From DASYLJ01 sp964404165 (GTDB lineage Bacteria; Desulfobacterota; Binatia; DP-6): a stretch of 64,000 nucleotides of DNA. Under the pieces are notes generated by a model that ran no database searches, was not told where the DNA came from, and saw nothing but the letters and a program-made list of their open reading frames with translations. Position 1 is the stretch's first letter. Every line of letters begins with the position of its first letter. The position numbers were made by a program, and so were the translations under genes. The stretch covers positions 1 to 64,000 of the forward strand of contig CAYOIZ010000009.1 of assembly GCA_964404165.1 (NCBI GenBank). The letters run 5' to 3'. This document shows, piece by piece, positions 18,919 through 27,157 of this stretch.

Positions 18919-19899
18919 ATGGGAACGAAGGCAAGAGGATCGAAGGGTAACCGTGAAGACTTCATGGCCGCGGAGCAGTGGACCGCCGAGATGGCCGCAT
19001 CGGAAACGCGCGAAGTCCTCGACAACATCTGGCTCCAGCGTTCCGAGACCACGGTGGCCTTCGGCACCAAGTTCTTCGACGCTGACCTGAACCAGCTGCG
19101 CTACGCCTCTGCCGACGCCGCGCTCGAAGTGCGGCTCATCAGAGACCCGCAAGAAGCAGTGTGCCGCGCGCGGTTCGAGATCCGAACCAACTTGGCTCTG
19201 TTCGCGCAGGGCGCGAGCCCGGCCAAGGTTCGGCAGCTGGTGACCGTCATCGCCGCCGCCCAGCGTGAGCTCGCCGACCGCGCCGGCTTATCCTTCGCCG
19301 AGCCGGGTGCCGCGAAGCCGCACGTGCTCACCAGCGGGTCGCGCGGCTTGGTGCGCGCTCACGGGAAGGGGAACGTGTTCGACGTGCAGGATGCCGCGCA
19401 GCCGCTCCTGCGGGCATACTGGTTCCTCACGAGCGTGTGGAAGGCTGCACTCATCGACCAGGAAGCTGTCACCATCGCGCGAGTGCGCCGGATCGCAGAG
19501 GACGCGATCGCCGAGAACCTGGACAGGCGGTCCCTTTTCGCACGGCGCGGTGATCACGGTTCAGCCGCCGACGGCCGCCCCGAGCTGAGCGACGAGCTTC
19601 TGGCGCGGGTAGGGGTTGCTCTTGGCTGTCGCCCCAGACCGGACGGGCGCTATGCGACCCCGGCGGAGGCTATGGTCCTCGAGAAGGCTCACCCGCTCGG
19701 TATCGTTCGGATGGTCGCCGAGGACTTGGCGGCTGCCCGCGGCGTCGATGTCGATACGGTTCTGCGGAAGAACCTCCAGCCCATGCTGGCGGGCGAGTTC
19801 GATGGCCCTATCGTCCGATTAACGGCCGCTGAGGCGACGTCGCTGAATGCGGCGCTAGAGGAATGTCAAACGGCAGGGCCGCCCAGTCCGGAAAATTAG
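18919..19899 (+). CDS. hypothetical protein at head of recombinase module
   Basis: A soluble protein of about 326 aa; I do not recognise the family. ATG at 18919 is preferred over the adjacent in-frame GTG because of the GAGGGG sequence just upstream. The protein is rich in Ala, Arg and Glu, mostly helical, with no signal peptide or membrane segment. A central portion (AQPLLRAYWFLTSVWKAALID) and a C-terminal half with regularly spaced Arg/Asp suggest a compact folded protein. It precedes the AlpA-like regulator and the split serine recombinase on the same strand, so it may belong to that mobile module, for example as a replication or accessory protein. Codon use is typical of a real gene. Confidence 0.6.
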   Translation: MGTKARGSKGNREDFMAAEQWTAEMAASETREVLDNIWLQRSETTVAFGTKFFDADLNQLRYASADAALEVRLIRDPQEAVCRARFEIRTNLALFAQGASPAKVRQLVTVIAAAQRELADRAGLSFAEPGAAKPHVLTSGSRGLVRAHGKGNVFDVQDAAQPLLRAYWFLTSVWKAALIDQEAVTIARVRRIAEDAIAENLDRRSLFARRGDHGSAADGRPELSDELLARVGVALGCRPRPDGRYATPAEAMVLEKAHPLGIVRMVAEDLAAARGVDVDTVLRKNLQPMLAGEFDGPIVRLTAAEATSLNAALEECQTAGPPSPEN

Positions 19900-19984
19900 T
19901 TCGGAAAACCGGGCATCAATTTTCCGCACGGCAAGAGTGGGGCCGTTGAGCGGATAGGCTGACGGTGAGATCGCATCGATCGCG

Positions 19985-20299
19985 ATGCGATCTCGATCTG
20001 TCCCCAATTCGACCCCGACACCGACCCGCGCGGTCTCGGCGACGGACATCTCGTCCACTGGCGCGTCGTCGGGCGCGCCCGCCCGCGTCATCCGGGTGGA
20101 CGAGGTCATGGCGCGCACCGGCCTCTCGCGGACGACGCTGTGGCGTCTCGAGCGACGCGGGGTGTTCCCGCCCCGTCGGCAGCTCAGCCCCGGGACCGTT
20201 GGTTGGATCGAGGCCGAGGTCGAGGCGTGGATACTCAGCCGCCTCACGCGGGCTGCCGGCACGACCGACGGCTCGAACTCGATCGAGGGATTGGTCTGA
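19985..20299 (+). CDS. AlpA-like helix-turn-helix regulator / excisionase
   Basis: 104 aa. After a low-complexity N-terminus (about 1-35), residues about 36-85 carry an AlpA/MerR-like winged helix: RVIRVDEVMARTGLSRTTLWR followed by a short wing and the tail GWIEAEVEAWILSR. This is the prophage CP4-57-type AlpA (PF05930-like) DNA-binding fold, found in mobile elements as an activator of integrase genes or as a recombination directionality factor. The N-terminal extension is unusual, so the true start may be later. Its TGA overlaps the ATG of the next small gene (TGATG). It lies about 370 bp before a serine recombinase and about 16 kb from the tyrosine integrase, so it more likely serves the former. 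Confidence 0.78.
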   Translation: MRSRSVPNSTPTPTRAVSATDISSTGASSGAPARVIRVDEVMARTGLSRTTLWRLERRGVFPPRRQLSPGTVGWIEAEVEAWILSRLTRAAGTTDGSNSIEGLV

Positions 20300-20505
20300 T
20301 GGCCAACCATGTCGAAGGGCGTCCTGATCATGGTGTGATCGGAGACGTCGTCGCCGACGCCGATCAGGGGAAATCCGGCGTCGACCATCCGCAGCCGGCA
20401 ACCAACGATGACTTCGTCGCGCGCCGCGTGGAGGTGTTGGCGCAGATCAGCGGCGTGCTGAAGAAGCTCGAGATTCGGAGGTACGCTAAGCCGGCGAAAA
20501 CATGA
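20299..20505 (+). CDS. small hypothetical protein in recombinase module
   Basis: 68 aa, starting MANHVEGRPDHG. The start overlaps the stop of the AlpA-like gene by one base (TGATG) and its own stop overlaps the next ATG (ATGA), an arrangement typical of translationally coupled small genes in mobile modules. The C-terminal half (FVARRVEVLAQISGVLKKLE) is predicted helical. No known family is recognised. Confidence 0.5.
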   Translation: MANHVEGRPDHGVIGDVVADADQGKSGVDHPQPATNDDFVARRVEVLAQISGVLKKLEIRRYAKPAKT

Positions 20506-20759
20506 GCAGAATTGCGGTGCATGCTGAGGTGCTGTTTTTGAATCTAACCTCAGCCTGCACTAGGTTTCGACCAATGCGGCGACGACTCCCGACGACACAG
20601 GAACGCGACATCGCCCGACTACTGGCCCGGCTGGCCATGAAGGCCATCCAACGAGGAGATTCCCGTGATCCAACGTGTAGCGGCACGGAACCTGACGCGG
20701 TACGCCATCGTGTACATCAGGCAGTCGACGGAGCAGCAGGTCCGTCACAACGAAGGTAG
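20502..20759 (+). CDS. possible small coupled ORF before serine recombinase
   Basis: 85 codons starting with an ATG that overlaps the previous stop (ATGA). The middle (RRRLPTTQERDIARLLARLA) looks protein-like, but the frame covers a 14-bp inverted repeat and its last 95 bp overlap the recombinase start, where composition favours the recombinase frame. It may be a real small protein with a shorter functional core or only a leader. Weakly supported. Confidence 0.3.
   Translation: MSRIAVHAEVLFLNLTSACTRFRPMRRRLPTTQERDIARLLARLAMKAIQRGDSRDPTCSGTEPDAVRHRVHQAVDGAAGPSQRR
20517..20560. repeat. 14-bp inverted repeat upstream of serine recombinase
   Basis: Arms GTGCATGCTGAGGT (20517-20530) and ACCTCAGCCTGCAC (20547-20560) are reverse complements except one base, with a 16-nt spacer. 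It lies about 105 bp before the recombinase GTG. It could be a recombinase binding or crossover dyad, an operator, or an RNA hairpin; the sequence alone does not decide. Confidence 0.55.
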
Positions 20760-21408
20760 CCGACAGTACCAAGAGGAGCAGCGCGATCTGGCCATCCGAT
20801 TCGGCTGGTCGGCCGACATGGTGAAGGTCATCTCGTGCGACCTGGGCATGAGCGGCATGCGGAGTGATCGGCCCGGGTATTTGGAGCTGCTGAAGCTGAT
20901 CCGGGAAGGGAGGGTAGGGGGGCTATTCATCTCGGATGTGAGTCGGGCTGGTCGTGAGGAACGGGCGTGGTTCGATCTGCTCAGCCTTTTGATCGAGCAC
21001 GACGTGCTGCTCTTCAAGGGCGGCGTGATGACCGATCCACAGGACGAGAGCCAGGCCTTCGTCACGAAGCTCGAGGCGGTGATCGTCCACCGCGAAAACC
21101 AGATGCGGTTCGCCAACATGCATCGGGGGCGGCTCGCCAAGGCGCGGACGGGCAAGGCGGTGTCCGCGCCGCCGGTCGGGTACTTGCCGGTCTACGAAAC
21201 CAGGGATGGCGTTCCTGTGAAGACGGGGGCGTGGCGCCTCGATGATGACTTGGCCGTGCGCGAGGCCATCACCGCGGTCTTAAGTGCCTTCCGCGAGGGG
21301 GGCTCGCTTCCTAGGGCGCTCAAACTACTGAAGGCACGAGGCCAGCGGATCCCCGCCCGACGGGGACGTCGCGCGGTGAAGAAGGTGGCGAAGGGGGAGA
21401 AGCCATGA
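20665..21408 (+). CDS. serine recombinase, catalytic (resolvase) half of split gene
   Basis: 247 aa. GTG start with a CGAGGAGA ribosome-binding site. Residues 1-150 are the resolvase/invertase catalytic domain: YAIVYIRQST with the nucleophile Ser21, DLGMSGMRSDRPGY, the GLFISDVSRAGR segment and the helical ENQMR...RGRLAKARTGK region. Residues about 165-240 begin the 'recombinase' (PF07508) domain (APPVGY, REAITAVLSAFREGGS, LKARGQRIPARRG), but the protein ends within it at a TGA. The rest of that domain continues in the next gene, whose ATG overlaps this stop (ATGA). Normally both parts are one polypeptide of 500-700 aa. It is either a genuine two-subunit recombinase made by translational coupling or a gene broken by one frameshift. 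Confidence 0.88.
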   Translation: MIQRVAARNLTRYAIVYIRQSTEQQVRHNEGSRQYQEEQRDLAIRFGWSADMVKVISCDLGMSGMRSDRPGYLELLKLIREGRVGGLFISDVSRAGREERAWFDLLSLLIEHDVLLFKGGVMTDPQDESQAFVTKLEAVIVHRENQMRFANMHRGRLAKARTGKAVSAPPVGYLPVYETRDGVPVKTGAWRLDDDLAVREAITAVLSAFREGGSLPRALKLLKARGQRIPARRGRRAVKKVAKGEKP

Positions 21409-22697
21409 GCTTGAAGTGGGTAGACCCGACCGTCTCGCGTATCCGAAACATTGTCCGACACCCCGCTTATGCTGGCGCCTACATCTACGGAATGCGGCAC
21501 TGGCGGAATGTAGAGCGCGGTGGCGATCCGGTCGCTGAGCATCGGCTCATCGGCCAGTTCGTCATGCGCTGGGATCATCACGACGGCTTCATCTCTCGGG
21601 AGACGTTCTTGGAGAACCAGAGGACGCTTGCCCTGAACGTCAACGCGCCCGGCCAGCCTCAGCTCGGCCCGGGACCATCGCTTCTGCAGGGGCGCTGCCG
21701 ATGCACGCACCACGGCGCGATGATCGTGCACTATCATCGCAGGGCAAGAGGGCGACAGGGATGGTCGTTCGTCTGCCAGGGAGACTACCTGAAAGGTGGC
21801 GACACATGCGTGAGCGTTCCCGGCGTCCTCTTGGAAGACTTGGTCGTGGCTGCTGTCCTGGCGGCGATCGACGTCCCCGTCATTGAGGAGGCGCATCGAT
21901 TGTGGCGTGCCGGGCGGCGTGACTGGGGTCAGCGACATCGCGGGCTGGAAACCGAGCTCACCCGGAAGCTCGAGCGTCTCGACCGCGTGAAGCACCGTCT
22001 GCTCGATCAGGAAGCCGGCAGTCCCGTGAGGGTGCGTGCCATGATGGAGGACGAGTTCGAGAAACTTGCGACGGAGGTCGAGATGCTTCGGCAGCGGGTG
22101 GCACGGGAGGAGGTTGCGGTCGATCCGTTCACGGAGGACAGGTGGGCGGACCTCAAGCGCTTGTGCGGTAGCATCAAGGACATCTGGGGCGCTCCGACGA
22201 CCGCTGATCACGATCGCAAGCAACTCTTCCGGATCCTCGTGCGTCACGTCGTGATCGAGATCGTCACGAAGGAGCGTATCGTGGCCGGCATCGAGTGGAG
22301 TGACGGGCGGCCGAAGACGCGCATCGAGCTGTTCCGCACGCCGTACTACCATCGGCTCATGTGGGAGTGGCACCTGGAGCGGATTTCTCCGGAAACCATC
22401 GTCGAGCGCCTGGCGGAACTGGGGGCGCGAACGCAGCAGGGGCGGGTGTGGTCGCTGGACACGGTGCAGAAGACGCTCGCGCTTCTGGTGAAGGCCGCCC
22501 GTACTTCGGATGAGGCTGGGACGAAAGATATACCTCCGGTACGACAGCAGCCTCGGGTGATCATGTTCGAACTGCATGTTGCGGGGCTGTGCGCCGCGGA
22601 CATCGCGGAGCGACTCAACTCGATGGGTCTTCTGACTCGGTTTGGGTGCGACTGGTCGGCTTCGTCGGTTCAGAGGGTTCTTCGCGGGAAGGGATAG
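21405..22697 (+). CDS. serine recombinase, DNA-binding half of split gene
   Basis: 430 aa. Begins MSLKWVDPTVSRIRNIVRHP then AYAGAYIYG, the second half of the PF07508 recombinase domain. It continues with a zinc-ribbon-like region (LLQGRCRCTHHGAMIVHY, CQGDY...CVSV; cysteine pairs for metal) and a long coiled coil (about 170-250: LETELTRKLERLDRVKHRL), as in large serine integrases. The C-terminal part (about 310-425) holds two helix-turn-helix-like repeats, the last being GLCAADIAERLNSMGLLT...WSASSVQRVL. No catalytic serine domain is present, so it must act with the upstream protein. The ATGA overlap implies coupled translation. Lengths of both halves sum to a normal large serine recombinase. 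Confidence 0.82.
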   Translation: MSLKWVDPTVSRIRNIVRHPAYAGAYIYGMRHWRNVERGGDPVAEHRLIGQFVMRWDHHDGFISRETFLENQRTLALNVNAPGQPQLGPGPSLLQGRCRCTHHGAMIVHYHRRARGRQGWSFVCQGDYLKGGDTCVSVPGVLLEDLVVAAVLAAIDVPVIEEAHRLWRAGRRDWGQRHRGLETELTRKLERLDRVKHRLLDQEAGSPVRVRAMMEDEFEKLATEVEMLRQRVAREEVAVDPFTEDRWADLKRLCGSIKDIWGAPTTADHDRKQLFRILVRHVVIEIVTKERIVAGIEWSDGRPKTRIELFRTPYYHRLMWEWHLERISPETIVERLAELGARTQQGRVWSLDTVQKTLALLVKAARTSDEAGTKDIPPVRQQPRVIMFELHVAGLCAADIAERLNSMGLLTRFGCDWSASSVQRVLRGKG

Positions 22698-22908
22698 CGC
22701 CGTATCCTCTCCGCCGCTGGCGTTGTCTGGCATCAAGCCCTTCGGCGTCGACATGTTGGGCGATGCTCACGAGTGCGCTTGCGCGGAATGTTGGTCGGGG
22801 TGGGCGCGACCAAGACCCGCCTGGCGTCGGGCGCTATTTTCTTCTCTTTCCTTGACGCTGCACGGTTCCCCGTGCGAAGCCTCGCCGCACCTGCCCCGGA
22901 GGGCTCCG

Positions 22909-24006
22909 ATGAAGTCCCTATTCGCACTGACCGTCGCCGCCGCTCTCACCACCGCCGCACAGGCTGCCGACATCCGCGTGAGCTACATGGTGGATTCGAA
23001 GCCACTCAAGACGCTGGCCGTGGCAGGCGCCCCCTTCACGTTCGCGCTTTTCGCGGACGCGGCATGCGCAACGCCGGTGGCGTTGCAGGCGGTGAACGTC
23101 GAGCTGCTGACGCTCGTCGAGCAGCTCAAGGTCGTGAAGGTGAAAGGCGCGCCAAGAGTCCCCACGCCGGCGCGGTTGGAGCATGTGCTCACAGATGTCC
23201 CGCTCGTGCCGGTGTTCTACCTCACGGTTACGGGGCCAGGAGTCACGCCAATCGGGGGCGCCTGTCAGCTCCAACAGGCCAACGTAAATGGCGGCCCGGT
23301 AGTGCCGGCTCCGCCACTGACCTGCTCCCCCGACTCGTCGCGCGTCGAATCGGGCACGCCATGCGTCGACCGCTACGAGGGCAGTGTGTGGGACATCCCT
23401 CCGGCCAACACGGCGCTGATCCAGAAGGTCAAGGATGGCACCGCAACGCTCGGGGACCTCACGGGAGGTGGTGCGACGCAGATCGGTGCGACTCTCGATC
23501 CACCAATCGGTTGTGCACCATCCTACCCTGTGACCTTCCCACAGGATGGGAACTTCTCAGCCGCCCTCTATGCCGCGTCGGTACCGGGTGTGAAGCCAAG
23601 CGCGTGCCTCACCGCGTATCAGGCTGCCGTGGCATGCCATCTGTCGGGCAAGCGCTTGCTCTCCAGTGCCGAATGGCTCGGTGCCGCGACCGGCACTCCC
23701 GACACCAACGTCGACGATGGCGCGACCGACTGCAATACGAACGCGGGCGGTGCCGGTGCGAATGCGCCGGTGAACACTGGATCGCGGAGCGCGTGCGTGT
23801 CGCCGGGCGGCATGTTCGACGCTATCAGCAACGTCTACGAGTGGACGGTCGACAGGAATCTGGATGTCCTCAGCGGCGCCCCGAATGCGACGACGTGGAT
23901 TCGCGGAGGCGACTGGGGCGACGGGGTGAGTGCCGCCGTGTCCAGGGCGTCCCAGATCGCTGCGGCCTCCCAGGTCGTCAACGTCGGGTTCCGATGCGCC
24001 CGGTAG
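22909..24006 (+). CDS. exported FGE/SUMF1-like (formylglycine-generating-enzyme fold) protein
   Basis: 365 aa. The ATG at 22909 follows a CCGGAGGG ribosome-binding site; a signal peptide (MKSLFALTVAAALTTAAQAA) follows, so the longer upstream frame is rejected. Residues about 25-130 are an uncharacterised beta-rich domain. From about 145 the FGE-sulfatase fold is visible: FPQDGNFSAALYAASVPGVK, GKRLLSSAEW (family consensus GKRLPTEAEWE), ACVSPGGMFDAISNVYEWT (GN.WEW-type block), RGGDWGDG and the terminal GFRCAR. Most such exported bacterial members are not sulfatase maturases and have unknown roles. It stands alone between the serine recombinase and a convergent patatin gene. Confidence 0.8.
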   Translation: MKSLFALTVAAALTTAAQAADIRVSYMVDSKPLKTLAVAGAPFTFALFADAACATPVALQAVNVELLTLVEQLKVVKVKGAPRVPTPARLEHVLTDVPLVPVFYLTVTGPGVTPIGGACQLQQANVNGGPVVPAPPLTCSPDSSRVESGTPCVDRYEGSVWDIPPANTALIQKVKDGTATLGDLTGGGATQIGATLDPPIGCAPSYPVTFPQDGNFSAALYAASVPGVKPSACLTAYQAAVACHLSGKRLLSSAEWLGAATGTPDTNVDDGATDCNTNAGGAGANAPVNTGSRSACVSPGGMFDAISNVYEWTVDRNLDVLSGAPNATTWIRGGDWGDGVSAAVSRASQIAAASQVVNVGFRCAR

Positions 24007-24021
24007 CCTCGTGACTGGCGA

Positions 24022-24038
24022 CCCCCATTCTGCGGGGG
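24022..24038. terminator. possible terminator hairpin between convergent genes
   Basis: CCCCC (24022-24026) pairs with GGGGG (24034-24038) across a 7-nt loop, 16 bp after the FGE-like stop, in the 200-bp space before a convergent gene. No U-run follows, so intrinsic termination is doubtful. Confidence 0.25.
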
Positions 24039-24206
24039 CTGAGCACCTTTGGATGCGCGTATTGTTCCATGGGTGTGGAAACGTGCTCCCCCGAGCCAAC
24101 GACTAACATCGCGCCGCCAAAGCATCGCCTCGGCTCCGGCGACTCGGCGGGATGACTCCAAGCCTAGCTGACGGCAAGGACGCATGTGACGTAGCTTGGA
24201 TTTAGG

Positions 24207-26600
24207 TCAAGGTGGTCCTGTATTGGGGGCGTCGCTGTTTTCATAGTCGGCCAGCCGCTCAAGGACGAGGTTGCTGTGTACTAGTTCACCGTAGCGCCTC
24301 GTCAGCCGAACTCGATGGGCCTTCGCGGCGAACCGATCCATCAGCGCGGCAGACGAGGAGGACAGTAGCCATCCTAGCGATAGTCCGCTGTCTCGGAGGG
24401 CCGGCACCTCAATGTGCCCGGGGGTCTTCACGGCTTTGTCCGTCAGAAAATCTTGCAGTTCCTTGCCAAGACTGACCTCCTCGAAGGCTTCTCCCCATCT
24501 GCAGCCTGGAAACCCCATGCCCGATTGCACCAATTGGCAGATCGACACCGTATGAGCGTCGCGTCCCCCGCACCTTTGAGCAACGCAGTCAACGAACATC
24601 CGTGAATGTACCTGAATCAGCTGGCGTTCCAACGCTGTAATTTCGGCGTCAGCCCGTGCGTCTCGCGTGGCGAGCAGCGTTTGAACGGGCGTCGCAACCT
24701 CACGAAACGACATTCCCGTCGACCAGATGTCGGTGCTATTCAGAACGTCGATCCCATCGCGGGCTGCGGCCCACCGAAGGAGCTCATACCCTGCTGGTTC
24801 TAGCGGGCGAGGCGGAGGACTGCGGAGCCATCGCTTGTGAGTCCCCTGGCCGACCGACACGGTGTTGGGGATGCCCCGAGTCGGGTCATTCGAGATGCTG
24901 AGCACTATTATCTGGACACGCCGCCCCCCTGCGCCATTCGCTCTCGTCGACCAATCATAGCGGTCAATGGCCGAGACGATGTCGCCCGCGGTCGCCGCTC
25001 CGGAATTCTCGAAGTAGCCGCCGTCGACGAGTCGGCCCCACGCGACGCGCTTGGGTCGATCGACGTCGGCAAGAATCGGCCATGTCGAAGCTGCCCGTTC
25101 GGTCGGATCGCCAAGTAGCACCGCGGGTGGAGTGATGTAGGGAAAGCGGGCACTCAGCGAAACTGCCGTACTCAGCGCCATGTCCGTGACGTGATGGAGC
25201 GCCTCCGGATCGAAGGCGAAATACGTGTCTCGTATGTCCTCTCTATCGAGCGACAACGGGGCGATTACAAACCGCTTACCATTCTCCACAACGGCGGCGT
25301 TAAGGAAGAGCAGAGGCTCAGCGTCGCCATCGTGCAGCTTGTCGAGCGGCCATAGGTCTCGAAAGCTTTTCGCGAAGGCGTCGGTGCCCGCATGGGCTCT
25401 CCATGCGACTTCGAGCGATTGCTCGAAGACCTGGCCTCGGTCGGTTCCGAAGAGCTGGAACGGAATGAACTGCTGGAGCAGGTCGGGTAGGAGGAACCTA
25501 CTAAGGACTGGAGACAGGAGATCGTCGCGAAGAAATTGCCGCACGGCCCCACACGGTACGGCGGGGGTCGCGTCATCGTCATCAATGCACGTGCGGCCGG
25601 CGGCGACATATGCCGCTGCTCCGATGCTTCCGCCCGACACGCCACTAATGGCGAACAAGTGTCGGCGAAACAGGCCGTGTGTCGCGCGATCCATTTCCTC
25701 GAGGACCGCTGCGGCCCAATAGGCCGCGCGGATTCCACCGCCCGCTGCGGTGACGACAATCAACGGACAAGGCTCTTTGCGCTTGGGGTCGCAACGTTTG
25801 GCGAGCCAGGATGTGTAGTAGGCCTGGAATGCGGAACTCGGTGGGGCGTCATCCTGGGGCACAACCGGTGTGTCTCGGGTCACTACTTCAAGTGGAAGTC
25901 CTGACCGACGAGAGGCTGTCAACATGAACAGAAGTAAGGGAACCCAGTAGAGTGGGCGCCACCCACGTCGAAGTGGCCACACCGACAACAGGGTGGTCGC
26001 AAGTAGCTGCCAGAAGCCGACGGCTACAAGCAGTAGGGGGAGAGGAGTAAGGAGGTGAGGCAGCGCGACGGGAGAGATCACGATTCCCGCGCATGTCACT
26101 GCGCCAACACCGAGCAGCCCAGGCAGCAGGCCTGTGGCAACCATTCGGGTCGAGATTGCGCTGCGGCCGAAAAGCGAGGCGGTCACGACGACGGTGGCCA
26201 TAGCAACCGTCCAGGGCCGCCCGACGGGATACGCTAGGAGGATGGCAAGAATCACAACGGCCGCCCACACGAGGAAGCCCCCAACCTGGGCCCTTCCTGG
26301 CGGAAGCCCGCGGCCGATCGACGGGTCGCAATCGCCGTAAGAGCTGGCCACTAGAAGGCGGACCGCAACCGACACGGAACTGGTCAGGTAGAGGATGCCA
26401 GCGATGTGTAGAATGGAAGAGCGTGTCGCTACGTCTTCCCGGATTGCGCTCAAGAGCTCCAGGCCCTGAGAGGAATGAAAGACAAGGCCGAAGCAGATGC
26501 CAAGAGCGCATACCGTGAAGAGCGAACCCGGCAGCAGAAGAGGCGGCAGGAGAAGGAAGAGGGCCAGAGCGGAGAACAAGAGCATGTGGGCCACTAACAC
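24207..26600 (-). CDS. membrane-anchored patatin-like phospholipase
   Basis: 797 aa. Residues 1-230 contain about six hydrophobic segments, so the protein is anchored in the inner membrane. From about 280 a patatin-like lipase domain follows: the oxyanion loop TAAGGGIRAAYW (about 284-295), the nucleophile elbow GVSGGS (Ser322) and the catalytic Asp in DGGYFENSG (Asp526). All three elements are intact. Patatins hydrolyse acyl esters of phospholipids; several bacterial ones are membrane-damaging effectors of abortive-infection systems. Here that role is an inference from its position beside a defence block and on the opposite strand to the dynamin-like cassette. The start is a GTG at 26600 that overlaps by 7 nt the stop of a short upstream frame on the same strand; GTG 26594 or ATG 26585 are alternatives. 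Confidence 0.82.
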   Translation of the reverse strand: MLVAHMLLFSALALFLLLPPLLLPGSLFTVCALGICFGLVFHSSQGLELLSAIREDVATRSSILHIAGILYLTSSVSVAVRLLVASSYGDCDPSIGRGLPPGRAQVGGFLVWAAVVILAILLAYPVGRPWTVAMATVVVTASLFGRSAISTRMVATGLLPGLLGVGAVTCAGIVISPVALPHLLTPLPLLLVAVGFWQLLATTLLSVWPLRRGWRPLYWVPLLLFMLTASRRSGLPLEVVTRDTPVVPQDDAPPSSAFQAYYTSWLAKRCDPKRKEPCPLIVVTAAGGGIRAAYWAAAVLEEMDRATHGLFRRHLFAISGVSGGSIGAAAYVAAGRTCIDDDDATPAVPCGAVRQFLRDDLLSPVLSRFLLPDLLQQFIPFQLFGTDRGQVFEQSLEVAWRAHAGTDAFAKSFRDLWPLDKLHDGDAEPLLFLNAAVVENGKRFVIAPLSLDREDIRDTYFAFDPEALHHVTDMALSTAVSLSARFPYITPPAVLLGDPTERAASTWPILADVDRPKRVAWGRLVDGGYFENSGAATAGDIVSAIDRYDWSTRANGAGGRRVQIIVLSISNDPTRGIPNTVSVGQGTHKRWLRSPPPRPLEPAGYELLRWAAARDGIDVLNSTDIWSTGMSFREVATPVQTLLATRDARADAEITALERQLIQVHSRMFVDCVAQRCGGRDAHTVSICQLVQSGMGFPGCRWGEAFEEVSLGKELQDFLTDKAVKTPGHIEVPALRDSGLSLGWLLSSSSAALMDRFAAKAHRVRLTRRYGELVHSNLVLERLADYENSDAPNTGPP

Positions 26601-26785
26601 TTACGACGAAGCGACGCAGATGTGTAGGGACGTGAAGGGAACGTGTGCTCCGCCCAGTCTGCGAGACTTACGAAGTCTTCGATCCGTCGCGCGACGTATT
26701 GGCCCGCCGCGGCCTGCGGCCTGTCGGTGAACGGCGCGGCACTGCAAGACGCGGAGAGATGCTGCAGTGCCTTTGACAGTCGCAT
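26594..26785 (-). pseudogene. possible small ORF or gene remnant upstream of patatin
   Basis: 63 codons from ATG 26785 (MRLSKALQHLSAS...), but the same frame is open back to 26944 and reads like protein there too (LLHHDIANVLDVLLV, KRRHALDVIGLF) without any ATG or GTG. The stop overlaps the patatin GTG by 7 nt, an arrangement usual for coupled genes. It may be the 3' end of a gene whose 5' end was lost or frameshifted. The family is not recognised. The rest of the 26601-27157 space holds no other supported gene. Confidence 0.3.
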
Positions 26786-27061
26786 GAGTGCACCGGGGAA
26801 TGCGAGCGGCGGTGACGTCGAGAAGCGGCGGCGGAAGAGACCGATGACGTCGAGGGCATGGCGACGTTTGGCGGCGGAGGTTCGAACCAGGAGAACGTCG
26901 AGGACATTGGCGATATCGTGATGGAGGAGCGTTGCTGGGTTCGGTCAAGAGTGAACTCGGAATCGCGTGCGGTGTGGCAACAGCTCTCAACGACCTCACC
27001 ATCTCCCATACCAGCCGCCCTGTGGGGGGAGGGTCGTCGCAGAGCGTCCGGCGGCCGGAGA

Positions 27062-27103
27062 CGACTGTCCAGAATACCGGACAGTCGCGTCAGCCGCTGA
27101 CGC
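27062..27103. promoter_or_regulatory. two adjacent palindromes upstream of the dynamin-like gene
   Basis: CGACTGTCC (27062-27070) pairs with GGACAGTCG (27079-27087) over an 8-nt spacer; immediately after, sharing one base, GCGTCAG (27087-27093) pairs with CTGACGC (27097-27103) over CCG. Both are perfect. They end 54 bp before the GTPase ATG, where operators or a leader hairpin would be expected. Function is inferred from position only. Confidence 0.45.
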
Positions 27104-27157
27104 AGAGAATCGGGCGCTGACCCCAAAAGCGATTGCCAGCTCCAAACCAACCGCGGT

